Source of the DNA: Thiobacillus sp.
GTDB lineage: Bacteria > Pseudomonadota > Gammaproteobacteria > Burkholderiales > Thiobacillaceae
Assembly: GCA_018263115.1 (NCBI GenBank)
Contig: JADFDC010000016.1
Span: forward strand, 1 to 44,476
Length of the DNA stretch: 44,476 bases
Reading direction: 5' to 3'
Under the pieces are notes generated by a model. That model was not told the origin of the DNA and did not search any database. It saw only the letters and a program-made list of their open reading frames with translations. Position numbers and translations under genes: made by a program. How positions within the stretch are numbered: the first letter of the stretch is position 1; each line of letters opens with the position of its first letter. This document shows positions 25,805 through 34,099 of this stretch, in pieces.

Positions 25805-27286
25805 CTATTGTTGTTTGTTGCTTGAAATGTCGCAGACAATGGCGCCGACATAGTGCCTGTTTCCCTCCTTGAAAGGACTCAGGCTTACTTCGAGCGGAAA
25901 ATGCCCCCCGCCCTTGCGACGGCCAGTCAATACACGTCCTGTTCCCATTGGCCGGGCAACAGGCTCGTTCATGAAGTTCGCTCTCAGCGTCCTGTGTTCG
26001 ATGTGCACCGCTTCGGGTACCAGGATTTCAAGCGGCTTGCCCAGCAGCTCGTCAGGGTTGTAACCGAACATTTTGTCCAGTGCGGGGTTTGTCAAAACAA
26101 TCCTGCCTTCCGCATCCACTACCAGCAGGCCGTTGACATTGGCCTTCACCACCATGCGATAGCGTTCCTGTTCCCTGCCCAGGGCTTTGGCTGCTTCCGC
26201 TTCGGTTTGTGATTTTGCTGCAGCTATCTTGGCCTGTTGGCGCCCGTTAATGGCAAGGGCCAGCAAGGCGGAGAGAATTCCGAATACAGCAATGACGATC
26301 GACGATACCGTGATGACGGGTTTCCACACGTTGCTTCGAATCATCGCCAGTTGACTGGCCGGAAGGTGTGAAACAACCAGCCATTCGGGAATGTCCTTGA
26401 TTCGGCTGGCATCCGCCACCTTGAGTGGATAAATGCTGCTCCAGGTCCACAGGCCATCCGCCAGTTCCACCTGATCAGCAGTCCTGCTGGAAATGATCTT
26501 CCAGGCCTCCGGATAACGCTGACCCAGCGTGACGTAACGATTGAACATGAACCCCCATTCGTCTTCCTTATTGATGGCCCTGAGCCAATATCCTTCCTTG
26601 TTCAGCAGCATGACATGATCACGCTTGTTGCCCATCGCTTCGGTGAAATGGTCAAGCAGAGCATTTGCGGCTACGTTGATAATGAGAATGCCGCGCAGGC
26701 GTCCACTGGCATCCTGTACCTGGCTAGCTAGACGCAACGTCGGTTTGTAGGGAATTTCAATCTTGCCACCCTCGACGTTCAGATCAAGCGAGGAGATATA
26801 AATTTCACCTTGCTTGAGCTGCATCGAATTCCTGAAATAGTAGCGTGTGGCCTTGTTTTGCAGCAGCTCCCCTGGCACCCGAACAGGGCGGCCATTCACA
26901 TTGTTAACGCGCACCTTTTCAACGCCATTCTCGTCAATCCAGCGTATGTGGTCATACGTTGGGTTATATGAAACCAGATTCATGAGAAGAGCTTCAAGCT
27001 GTTCCATGGCACGGCCGTCAGGGTTGTTGACTGCCTGACTCAGGACCTTCTCACTTGCAAGCGTAAGCAGGTGTTGCAGTGGATCCTGCAGTTCGCTATC
27101 CATGCGACGCACACCCAATACGATGCTGTTGATCTCGTCCGCCTGGATAAGGCCAAGTTCCCCTTTAATTCGGTCATGCCCCACATACCAGGCGCACGCC
27201 ATGACCAGCAGCACAAGCGGAAGAAAAAAGAGCAGGAACAGGCGGATGGGGAAGGCGGTTCGTGACTGTTTAACGACTGTGGGCAT
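25805..27286 (-). CDS. Membrane Cache-PAS sensor protein without an output domain
   Basis: The 493-residue protein has an N-terminal membrane helix (about residues 12-32), a large periplasmic double-Cache-like domain and a second helix (about 322-345, ITVSSIVIAVFGILSALLAL). A coiled coil follows, then one PAS domain (YRMVVKANVNGLLVVDAEGR...ALDKMFGYNPDELLGKPLEI). The PAS domain ends at ICDIS-type residues and the protein stops eight residues later, with no kinase, GGDEF, EAL or methyl-accepting domain. It may signal through a partner, or be a truncated receptor. Confidence 0.85.
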   Translation of the reverse strand: MPTVVKQSRTAFPIRLFLLFFLPLVLLVMACAWYVGHDRIKGELGLIQADEINSIVLGVRRMDSELQDPLQHLLTLASEKVLSQAVNNPDGRAMEQLEALLMNLVSYNPTYDHIRWIDENGVEKVRVNNVNGRPVRVPGELLQNKATRYYFRNSMQLKQGEIYISSLDLNVEGGKIEIPYKPTLRLASQVQDASGRLRGILIINVAANALLDHFTEAMGNKRDHVMLLNKEGYWLRAINKEDEWGFMFNRYVTLGQRYPEAWKIISSRTADQVELADGLWTWSSIYPLKVADASRIKDIPEWLVVSHLPASQLAMIRSNVWKPVITVSSIVIAVFGILSALLALAINGRQQAKIAAAKSQTEAEAAKALGREQERYRMVVKANVNGLLVVDAEGRIVLTNPALDKMFGYNPDELLGKPLEILVPEAVHIEHRTLRANFMNEPVARPMGTGRVLTGRRKGGGHFPLEVSLSPFKEGNRHYVGAIVCDISSNKQQ

Positions 27287-27428
27287 GATGTTCTTTCAGC
27301 GATGCCGGAAAGTTGCGCTATCGGGGTTCGGCCAGCCAGGATAGCCCGAACAGCAATTTAACGTGCTTCAAGAATTATATAGGCAAAGATTATTGGATTC
27401 CCTGGTTGAGGGGGAGGGCACAATTGAT

Positions 27429-27444
27429 AACCGATCAGTCGGTT
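27429..27444. promoter_or_regulatory. Operator-like palindrome upstream of the Cache-PAS gene
   Basis: AACCGA-TCAG-TCGGTT is an interrupted palindrome with 6-bp arms. It lies 142 bases upstream of the sensor start on the minus strand and 48 bases past the end of the 27493 gene. The ACCGA-n4-TCGGT form resembles TetR-family operators, but no TetR gene is nearby. Confidence 0.3.
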
Positions 27445-27492
27445 CCGACGAAACCTGGCGACTTGTACCGCCGGTCAAACTAATGCCCTGGC

Positions 27493-27873
27493 TTACGCTG
27501 GAGCCTGCAACACCGTCCGCATTTCGTCTTCGCTGACCGGGTATTTCAGCACGGCGTGGATGGGAAACAGCTCCAGCAGCTTGCCGATGTGGGGCGCTTC
27601 ACCGGGTTGCATGACCACGATCAGCTTTGCCCCGGGCGCCCTGGACTGCAAGGTGCGCAGGGTGACATCCAGGTTCGAGACGGTGTTCCCCGCGTAGTCG
27701 TTGCCCCAGCCGTAGATGAATTCACCCAGAAAAAAATCCGGCGCCTGCTTCTGCAGCGCGCGGTGCAGATTGCGGGCGGAGTCGAACCGTTCCGCCACAA
27801 TACCCAGTTCGTCGTATAGATCGGGGAAATGAGGGAAGAACGGAGATTCGACCAGAGAGAAGAGGGTTTTCAT
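27493..27873 (-). CDS. Receiver-like protein of unknown function (126 aa)
   Basis: The 126-residue protein has an alternating alpha/beta pattern like a response-regulator receiver: DFFLGEFIYGWGND in the third-strand position, KLIVVMQPGEAPHIGKLLELF and HAVLKYPVSEDEMRTVL. It lacks a clear phosphoacceptor Asp and any output domain, so it may be a degenerate receiver. It lies upstream of the Cache-PAS gene on the same strand but 200 bases away. The function is unknown. Confidence 0.7.
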   Translation of the reverse strand: MKTLFSLVESPFFPHFPDLYDELGIVAERFDSARNLHRALQKQAPDFFLGEFIYGWGNDYAGNTVSNLDVTLRTLQSRAPGAKLIVVMQPGEAPHIGKLLELFPIHAVLKYPVSEDEMRTVLQAPA

Positions 27874-27952
27874 GCGTTGACGGTTTGATGGCGTTCAGTG
27901 GGTATTGTGCCGAAAATACGAGGCAGCAGCTGTAACAATCTCCTTGGTTTGC

Positions 27953-29095
27953 TTATTTAAGATAGCGCTTAATCGTGGCGGCAAGCCGTTTCGATCCACG
28001 CCTGATCTCAAACAACTGACCACGCACGGTTTCATCGAATCCAATGAAGAACAGTCCTGGTGCTGATGTTGTCTCCCCCGATCGAAAACGGGGTTGCCCT
28101 TCTCCATCAATCACGTCTGGCACCTTCAAAAACTTTTCGAGTCCGGTCCGGAAACCAGTCGCGGCAACGACGACATCGATTTCCTCGCTCGATCCGTCTG
28201 AGTAGAAGACAGTGTTTGAATCGATATGCGCGATCGCCGGGCGAACCGTGATACGGCCCAGCTTCAACTGATGCACGAATCCAGCGTCGATCACTGCGGG
28301 TCTGTGGGCAGTGAATGGTCCCCATGCGGCCTTGGCAAGACCGAATCTGGTCAGGTCTCCAAGGGCGAGGCGTCGCAGTGCCGCGCCAACACGATCAATC
28401 ACACGTGGCATGCCGAGTGGCATCAAGGCGATGCCCAGAAGCTGGACGGGGATGATGCCCAGCATTTCGCGCGTGACGATGGGCGGCGCTGTCCTGACTG
28501 AAACCGAGACCGATCTGGCGCCTTGCGCTGCAAGATCGGCAGCGATTTCTGCGCCGCTGTTGCCCAATCCGATCACAAGGATTTTTTGTCCCCGGTATTC
28601 GGTACCGCTCGTGTAGCTGGCGGAGTGGAACGCCCGCCCACCAAATTTCTCCATGCCTTCGAAAGATGGGAAGCGGGGTTCGGCACACTGGCCCGTGGCG
28701 ATGACGACAGCCTTCGCTTGATGTGTGCCATGGTTTGTCGTGACTTCCCATCCGGCTCCATCGGTGCCTTCCGGAATTTTCCGTACTGAGCTAACACGCT
28801 CTCCATGCGAGACATCAAGCTTCAGAACCTGCGCATAATATTTCAGGTAGGTGGCGTATTCGTCCTTAGAAAGGTAACGGGGGAAATCCATTGGGATCGG
28901 GCAATGCGCCAGCCCGGAAAAACGCCGGATGGTGTGAAGCTTGAGGCTTTGATAGCGCCGGGACCATGAATCGCCGACATGTTCATTCTGATCGAGAATC
29001 ATCGAGGGAATACCATGCCTGCCCAACGCGGCGGCAGTGGAAAGCCCGGCCGCGCCGCCGCCGATGATGAGTACGGGAGCCTCAACTCCTGGCAT
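27953..29095 (-). CDS. FAD-dependent oxidoreductase, flavin monooxygenase type
   Basis: The 380-residue protein has an N-terminal FAD site (LIIGGGAAGLSTAAALGRHG), the NADPH-binding LVIGLGNSGAEIAADLAA and an ATGF motif (VVAATGFRTGL). The family includes flavin-containing monooxygenases and YpdA/CzcO-like oxidoreductases. The open frame extends upstream to 29290, but that part overlaps the membrane-protein gene; ATG at 29095 gives the expected N terminus (MPGVEAPVLIIGGG). It overlaps the membrane-protein gene by 14 bases and is the last gene of a three-gene unit. The substrate is unknown. Confidence 0.87.
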   Translation of the reverse strand: MPGVEAPVLIIGGGAAGLSTAAALGRHGIPSMILDQNEHVGDSWSRRYQSLKLHTIRRFSGLAHCPIPMDFPRYLSKDEYATYLKYYAQVLKLDVSHGERVSSVRKIPEGTDGAGWEVTTNHGTHQAKAVVIATGQCAEPRFPSFEGMEKFGGRAFHSASYTSGTEYRGQKILVIGLGNSGAEIAADLAAQGARSVSVSVRTAPPIVTREMLGIIPVQLLGIALMPLGMPRVIDRVGAALRRLALGDLTRFGLAKAAWGPFTAHRPAVIDAGFVHQLKLGRITVRPAIAHIDSNTVFYSDGSSEEIDVVVAATGFRTGLEKFLKVPDVIDGEGQPRFRSGETTSAPGLFFIGFDETVRGQLFEIRRGSKRLAATIKRYLK

Positions 29096-29636
29096 AAAAC
29101 AACCCCAGGGCATGGAGGTAGGACGCAAGCACGAAATGGAAAACGATTGGAATCGTTCCGCCAAACCAGCGCTGATCCGGACGGCGGCGCATCCTGACAA
29201 CATAACGGGTCGCCATTGCCAGGGCATAAACGGCGCTGAAAGAAAGGAGAAAGTCGCCAATGGCTGCACTATTGGTCGCCGCAATTCCACTCACGGAGCT
29301 GAATGCCATGTTGATCCACACCATGACGGCGATCAAGACAAGCTGGATCGGCAGCAGTATCGGGTATGGAATCAAATTCCACTGCCACATCGGCGGCAAC
29401 CACTTGCGGGGCTGGATTGCCACCAGCACCTGGCCAGCTACGCGCAGCACGAATAGGCCGGTATAAAGCCACAGAAGCGGGGCGATTGCGGGCGCTTTTC
29501 TGCTTTCGACCGAGCCAGCCCACAGCATGATCATCGTTGCGGCGGTGATGGTCAGGACAATGAGGAGCGTGACCCTTGTCGGAAGGGGGGTCGTGTCGGA
29601 GAGCCTGGCTGCACGGGATTCGAGTTTGTCATGCAT
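29082..29636 (-). CDS. Membrane protein of unknown function, in flavoprotein operon
   Basis: ATG at 29636 gives a 184-residue protein with a short polar N terminus (MHDKLESRAARLSDTTPLPT) and about five hydrophobic helices. It overlaps the upstream oxidase gene by eight bases and the downstream monooxygenase gene by 14 bases, so all three are translated from one message. The in-frame extension to 29756 lies inside the oxidase gene and is not supported. No family is recognised. Confidence 0.72.
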   Translation of the reverse strand: MHDKLESRAARLSDTTPLPTRVTLLIVLTITAATMIMLWAGSVESRKAPAIAPLLWLYTGLFVLRVAGQVLVAIQPRKWLPPMWQWNLIPYPILLPIQLVLIAVMVWINMAFSSVSGIAATNSAAIGDFLLSFSAVYALAMATRYVVRMRRRPDQRWFGGTIPIVFHFVLASYLHALGLFYARS

Positions 29637-31026
29637 CGGAGAGCATGTTGCGGGTGTGACGGTACCAGTCGCTCTGGAAAAGATCATCGGGGTCGTATTC
29701 TCGCTTGAGTTGCAGGAAGCGGCGCATTTGCGGATAACACGTCTCAACCTGATCACGCCTGGCCCAGCGGTGGTAGGTCAGGTAGTAACTGCCGTTGCGC
29801 TTGATGGCAAGATCGATGAGCCGGCGAAACGCTTCCGCAGAATGAGCGATGCCGTCAGGTGTGTGTACCGTGTGCAGGTTGAAAATCACGCAGGCCCAGG
29901 GTTCCCTGGCCCATGCCAGAAAGGAATCTTCGTCACGCTCGATCAGGCGCACCGTGCCATAGATGAGATCGACGCCATGCGCGCGAAAATCTTTCGCTAC
30001 ATCGGCCATGAAGCTGGCAAGCTGCTCCCTGGGCACATACAGCTCCGTGATCATTTCGCTGGCCTTGTGCGCGGCGCAAAGTTTTTCGTCAAGCCAGTGG
30101 TGGTACCCATCTTCGTAATCGGCCAGCTGATGGCGGTCCGAGTAGTAAAGCTGCCCGGAAGTTTCCAGGTAATGCTCGCTGTAAAGCTTGAAGGCAAGCG
30201 ACTTGTCGGTGTGCGCCAGGACTATCAGCCGCCGCCAGTCATCCATCGAAAGTTCCCGCCGGTGATCCGAGGGCAATGTGCATCGTTCAGTCGGCCGATA
30301 GCAGGAAAACACGCCCCTGCGCAGGAAATCGCCCGAAGCCGGGTCGATGGCAAACTGGAAATCTCCATACAGGAAACCGTCCTCGATGCGGCCCTTGAAA
30401 AGCCGGCCCAGCTCGTCAATGGAGGCAAGTTCGACCACGCGCTCCAGCACCTGCCTGCGCACGAGTCGAAGCGTCGCTGAATAAATGCAGCCAAACAACC
30501 CATAACCGCCGGTAACCAGACTGAGCAGCTCGGCATTGCGGGTACGGTCGCATTCAATCAGTTCACCGCGAGCATTCACGATCCGAAGAGATTCGACGTC
30601 AGAGATGAAAGGACGCATGCGCAAGCCACGTCCATGGGCATTGGCAGAAATTGTGCCGCCGATCGTGATGCGGTCGGCACCCGTTTGTTTCTGGGCGATC
30701 ACCCAAGGGGAATGCATGCCGGCCTGGGCGCTTTCCAGGTAATCGACCAGCGTGGGCCACTGGATGCCGGCCTCGACATCGATCAGGCCATGCTGTACAT
30801 CCAGACTGAGAACGTGATCAAGCTTCCGCGTGTCGAGCACCAGTCCGCCAACGCAGAATTGCTGTCCACCCATGGCGCCACGCCCACCCGCGATGGAAAC
30901 CGGAACCCCCAGCGTGCGCGCCCTTGTAAGGCCATCGCGTATTGCCTGTAGCGAATCAACCGGGATGATTCCAGTGGCTTCCGAGGCATTCAGCTCGGAG
31001 TGGATGTCATTGAGTACAACTCCCAA
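29629..31026 (-). CDS. FAD-binding (PCMH/VAO-type) oxidoreductase
   Basis: The 465-residue frame has the PCMH FAD-binding domain: PVSIAGGRGAMGGQQF, VLDTRKLDHVLSLD, IDVEAGIQWPTLVDYL and GTISANAHGRGLRM. The C terminus (LQLKREYDPDDLFQSDWYRH) is typical of VAO-family oxidases and dehydrogenases. Relatives include sugar-alcohol and lactone oxidases and DprE1-like enzymes; the substrate here is unknown. The start is uncertain: TTG 31026 is the only standard candidate, and the frame stays open upstream (LASRLPPHAKLGV), so the protein may begin slightly earlier at an unusual codon. Confidence 0.85.
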   Translation of the reverse strand: MGVVLNDIHSELNASEATGIIPVDSLQAIRDGLTRARTLGVPVSIAGGRGAMGGQQFCVGGLVLDTRKLDHVLSLDVQHGLIDVEAGIQWPTLVDYLESAQAGMHSPWVIAQKQTGADRITIGGTISANAHGRGLRMRPFISDVESLRIVNARGELIECDRTRNAELLSLVTGGYGLFGCIYSATLRLVRRQVLERVVELASIDELGRLFKGRIEDGFLYGDFQFAIDPASGDFLRRGVFSCYRPTERCTLPSDHRRELSMDDWRRLIVLAHTDKSLAFKLYSEHYLETSGQLYYSDRHQLADYEDGYHHWLDEKLCAAHKASEMITELYVPREQLASFMADVAKDFRAHGVDLIYGTVRLIERDEDSFLAWAREPWACVIFNLHTVHTPDGIAHSAEAFRRLIDLAIKRNGSYYLTYHRWARRDQVETCYPQMRRFLQLKREYDPDDLFQSDWYRHTRNMLSDA

Positions 31027-31058
31027 TTTTGCGTGCGGCGGCAGTCTTGATGCCAGAG

Positions 31059-31718
31059 TCAGGCCGCGCTGTCGCGTCTGCTCTTCAACAGCAGCATGCT
31101 GGTTCCGCCCACCCAGACAACGTAGAAGACGAGGTTAAGAAACCCGGCACCATGTGGAGACCATAGTCCGGCATGATTGAGGGCTGTGGTGCTGGCGATG
31201 GCCCACAGTGCTGCGGCAATGCTGACCCATCCCCACCATGCGGGAATGAAGCGGGTGCGGAAAGCCGCCAGCGCAACCGGCAAATACCAACCGGCGCTGA
31301 ACATGTTCTGGCCGGTATCGATGACCGAACCCAGGTAGAAAATGACCGCCACCGTGTCAGCAGTGACCTCGCCGACACTCAGGAAGGCCAGCCCGCTACG
31401 CATGATGGTCGCGGCCGAGCCGAGTGTCAGTGCAACCGCGAATGCCAATCCCGCTGCCACGGCCAGCAGGGTCTCATCGGCTTTTTTCATGGCCATGACC
31501 AGCGCAGCCATGAACCAGATCAGAGCCAGCGAGGCGAGCCCCTGAAAGAACATGGACCCAATCACACGATCGGGATTGTTTGTAAAGAACCCGAGGATGA
31601 TTGCCGGATCATCAGCAACAGTCGGCCCGTTCCCATAGATCAGCCAGCCCACAAAAAACAGGACAAGGCTGATCAAGCCATTGGCGGCTGCCAATCGATC
31701 CCATGAATTCTTGCTCAT
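31059..31718 (-). CDS. Integral membrane protein, DUF4386-like
   Basis: The 219-residue protein has six hydrophobic helices and a short charged C terminus (LLKSRRDSAA). The pattern and length resemble DUF4386-type membrane proteins, whose function is not known. It is 32 bases upstream of the FAD oxidase gene on the same strand and probably opens that operon: membrane protein, oxidase, membrane protein, monooxygenase. Confidence 0.72.
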   Translation of the reverse strand: MSKNSWDRLAAANGLISLVLFFVGWLIYGNGPTVADDPAIILGFFTNNPDRVIGSMFFQGLASLALIWFMAALVMAMKKADETLLAVAAGLAFAVALTLGSAATIMRSGLAFLSVGEVTADTVAVIFYLGSVIDTGQNMFSAGWYLPVALAAFRTRFIPAWWGWVSIAAALWAIASTTALNHAGLWSPHGAGFLNLVFYVVWVGGTSMLLLKSRRDSAA

Positions 31719-31861
31719 CGCTGCTCCCCTTTCAGGATGTCATTCGAAGCTTTGCTACCCTGATTGTAACTATTGTGTGGCTGCCAAGCACTTTCTATGC
31801 TGATGCAGGGGGGTGGTGGCGCTTGGGGAGGGCCAGGCTCTTTCAATTCAGTCGTTTGAAT

Positions 31862-32269
31862 TCATTCAATGCCCAGCAACTCCACATCAAAGATCAGCAC
31901 GCTGTCGGGCGGGATGGTGCCGGGAATGCCTCGCGCGCCATATGCGGTTTGCGATGGGCAGAAGAGCCGGGCCTTGCCGCCCGGTTTCATTTTCTGCATG
32001 CCCTGCGTCCAGCAGGGGATGACGCGGTCCAATGGGAAAGTCGCCGGCTCGTTGCGCCGGTAGGAACTGTCGAACTCCGTGCCGTTCACCAGCGTGCCGC
32101 GATAATGCACCTTCACCGTGTCGCTGGCCGAAGGGGCCGAACCACTGCCCCGCTTCAGGTGTGTCACCACCACGCCCGACGGCAGTTTATCTGCGGCCAC
32201 GGGCTTCGCCTGTGCGCCGAGGTTGACGACAACTACCATTGTTGCGACAAATAAATTAATAATGTACAC
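31862..32269 (-). CDS. Periplasmic FKBP-type peptidyl-prolyl isomerase
   Basis: The 135-residue protein has a signal peptide (about residues 1-22, ending near LGAQAK) and one FKBP domain: VKVHYRGTLVNGTEFDSSY, FPLDRVIPCWTQGMQKM, YGARGIPGTIPPDSVLIFDVELL. It should catalyse prolyl cis-trans isomerisation in periplasmic protein folding. Two cysteines (PCW and LFCP) could form a disulfide. About 140 bases separate it from the DUF4386-like gene, and no operon is evident. Confidence 0.93.
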   Translation of the reverse strand: MYIINLFVATMVVVVNLGAQAKPVAADKLPSGVVVTHLKRGSGSAPSASDTVKVHYRGTLVNGTEFDSSYRRNEPATFPLDRVIPCWTQGMQKMKPGGKARLFCPSQTAYGARGIPGTIPPDSVLIFDVELLGIE

Positions 32270-32400
32270 AGGGACAATTCCTTGTTGTGGGAACGGGAGT
32301 TAAAGGCTGCTGATTGGCTATGCGGAAATGGATTCCAGAACAGCGGCTAATAAGTTGTCTTGTAGTTGTAAGGGGCAGGCCTATCAAGCCTGATGATGTT

Positions 32401-32991
32401 TCACTTGGTTACTACGGATTCCTCGATTCTAATCGGGTGCTCGGTCAAACCAACGCCATACACGATGGGATTAAAGGCTGTCGTCTGTCTGGATAAGGTA
32501 ATGATGACGTAGTAGTAATTGTTCACGAAATCCAGAGTCTGCCCACTGAATGCTTGGGAAGATATTGTGATCGGGATACTTGGTTGTGATGCAGGCAGCG
32601 ATCCGAGATTGCGGCCGACCGATGCAATATTGGTGATATTCCCGGAAATTTTGTTGACGCCTTTCAACTCGGCTGAAGTCTGCACATTCGTGATTACGTC
32701 ACCGAGAATTTGATACGTGAGGCTCAGATAGAGGTTGTCAGCCAGCCGACCGGTTGTATTCATCAGCGCGCTGGAGCTGCCTACATTGCACGCGAAGTAC
32801 ATGGTCCCCGTCATGTTCGGGTTGAACCGCAGGCGTCCATTAGCATTGGAGTATTGCCTGGCATTGATGGCTTCTGGATAAGGCACGCAGGAAGTTGCGG
32901 CGGCATACCAGTCCGCGCAATGGCCAGGAGTTGCGGCCAAACACAGAGTAAACAGGCTGGTAAGGCGAATCGTGGAAAAGGACTGCTTCAT
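32401..32991 (-). CDS. Secreted protein of unknown function
   Basis: ATG 32991, eight bases downstream of a strong GGAGGTG site, gives a 196-residue protein with a signal peptide cleaved near GHCADWYA. The mature part is Ser/Thr/Asn-rich and predicted beta-rich (NGRLRFNPNMTGTMYFACNV, NNYYYVIITLSRQ), with two cysteines. It may be a surface or appendage-type protein; no family is recognised. The region upstream, 32992-33310, holds the promoter of the divergent barrel gene. Confidence 0.72.
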   Translation of the reverse strand: MKQSFSTIRLTSLFTLCLAATPGHCADWYAAATSCVPYPEAINARQYSNANGRLRFNPNMTGTMYFACNVGSSSALMNTTGRLADNLYLSLTYQILGDVITNVQTSAELKGVNKISGNITNIASVGRNLGSLPASQPSIPITISSQAFSGQTLDFVNNYYYVIITLSRQTTAFNPIVYGVGLTEHPIRIEESVVTK

Positions 32992-33310
32992 GGGCACACC
33001 TCCAATTGATGTCTGCCTGTCGTCACCATGAAGTGAAAACGTGAGCAGAGTCTAAAAAAACCATTATGGACTGCTTTCATCGCTCGCCGTCAACGAATTG
33101 ACCGGCTGCCTGTTGTCTGCCGACTTGGAGTGTACTTTGAGCAAGGTACCTTACGCTCGCTTAATTAATCAGGCCGAAATGAGTAAAAAAACAACAACCA
33201 AAAGATTTGTGGATTTAACCTTGAGCGACGTGCTTCAGATAAGGTTTTTTGAATTGTAAAATACGCTGAGATTCTTTTAAAAATACCTTATGAAAACCGG
33301 AGAACGTTTA
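32992..33310. other. AT-rich divergent intergenic region
   Basis: About 320 bases between two divergent envelope-protein genes. It is clearly richer in A/T than its neighbours. It holds the ribosome site of the secreted-protein gene on the minus strand and a candidate sigma-70 promoter for the barrel gene at 33234-33262. A short AAGGTACCTT palindrome lies near 33145. No further gene was seen. Confidence 0.6.
33234..33262 (+). promoter_or_regulatory. Candidate sigma-70 promoter of the outer-membrane barrel gene
   Basis: TTCAGA (33234-33239), a 17-base spacer and TAAAAT (33257-33262) match the -35/-10 pattern with ideal spacing, about 45 bases upstream of the start codon at 33311. Judged by eye only. 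Confidence 0.4.
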
Positions 33311-33967
33311 ATGGCTATCAGGAAAATTGGATTGTTGGCAATTGCTGGTTTGTCGTTTGTATTCACCACACCATCATTTGCAGGACCGGGCGGCTCATGG
33401 ACTGGACTGTATGTCGGTGCACAAGCCGGCTACGCCTGGGGCGAGGACGATACTGCTAATACAGTTGCCTTGGACTGGGACGGTGAACACGATATCGACG
33501 GCGCAACCGGCGGTGTCTTTGCTGGCTACAACTATCAAAAGGACAAGTGGGTTTTTGGTGTCGAACTTGATGCGGAGTTGTCCAATGTCGAGGGCAGCGA
33601 TACGACATGGTTTTTCGGCGATTCGATAAATGCGGAAATAACCTCCCGCGCTTCTGCACGCGTACGTGTCGGCTATACCTATGATCGTGCACTGCTATAT
33701 GTGACCGGTGGTCTTGCCATTGCCAATATCGATACCACGTATATTGATGGCGGTGCCTCGGACAACTACGATCAAACAAAATCTGGCTGGACCCTGGGGG
33801 CTGGTGTTGATTACGCCCTCACTCAAAACTGGGCAGCGCGACTTGAGTACCGCTATACGGACTTAGGCCGAGTTTTCAACTTGACGACCAATACAGACGG
33901 TTGTTGCGGCATGAATAACGACATTACCGAGCATGCTGTTCGTATCGGTGTTGCTTACAAGTTCTGA
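33311..33967 (+). CDS. Outer-membrane beta-barrel protein (OMP_b-brl type)
   Basis: ATG 33311 with GGAG at 33299-33302 gives 218 residues; an earlier in-frame ATG at 33290 has no ribosome site. The signal peptide (MAIRKIGLLAIAGLSFVFTT) is cleaved near PSFA/GPGG. The rest alternates beta strands and ends in aromatic VAYKF, the typical C-terminal signature for BamA-assisted insertion. Motifs such as GGVFAGYNYQKDKWVFGVELDAEL (in parts) and RVRVGYTYDRALLYVTGGLA are typical of Omp25/Omp31-like barrels of eight strands. It has a candidate promoter and a strong terminator, so it is a single-gene unit. Confidence 0.92.
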   Translation: MAIRKIGLLAIAGLSFVFTTPSFAGPGGSWTGLYVGAQAGYAWGEDDTANTVALDWDGEHDIDGATGGVFAGYNYQKDKWVFGVELDAELSNVEGSDTTWFFGDSINAEITSRASARVRVGYTYDRALLYVTGGLAIANIDTTYIDGGASDNYDQTKSGWTLGAGVDYALTQNWAARLEYRYTDLGRVFNLTTNTDGCCGMNNDITEHAVRIGVAYKF

Positions 33968-34008
33968 TTGGTGCAATAGAACCCTGTCTGGGAGTTTTCC
34001 GGAAAGCA

Positions 34009-34036
34009 AAAAGGCGCAGCTAGCTGCGCCTTTTTC
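34009..34036. terminator. Strong intrinsic terminator after the barrel gene
   Basis: AAAAGGCGCAGC and GCTGCGCCTTTT form a near-perfect palindrome flanked by A-runs and T-runs on both sides, so it can work in both directions: for the barrel gene on + and for the 34100-35206 gene on the minus strand. Confidence 0.85.
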
Positions 34037-34099
34037 TTTGCCTGATCAGCAGCAGATAATCTTCCGGTCATCTGCAACCAGGTTGGATGACACTCCAAC

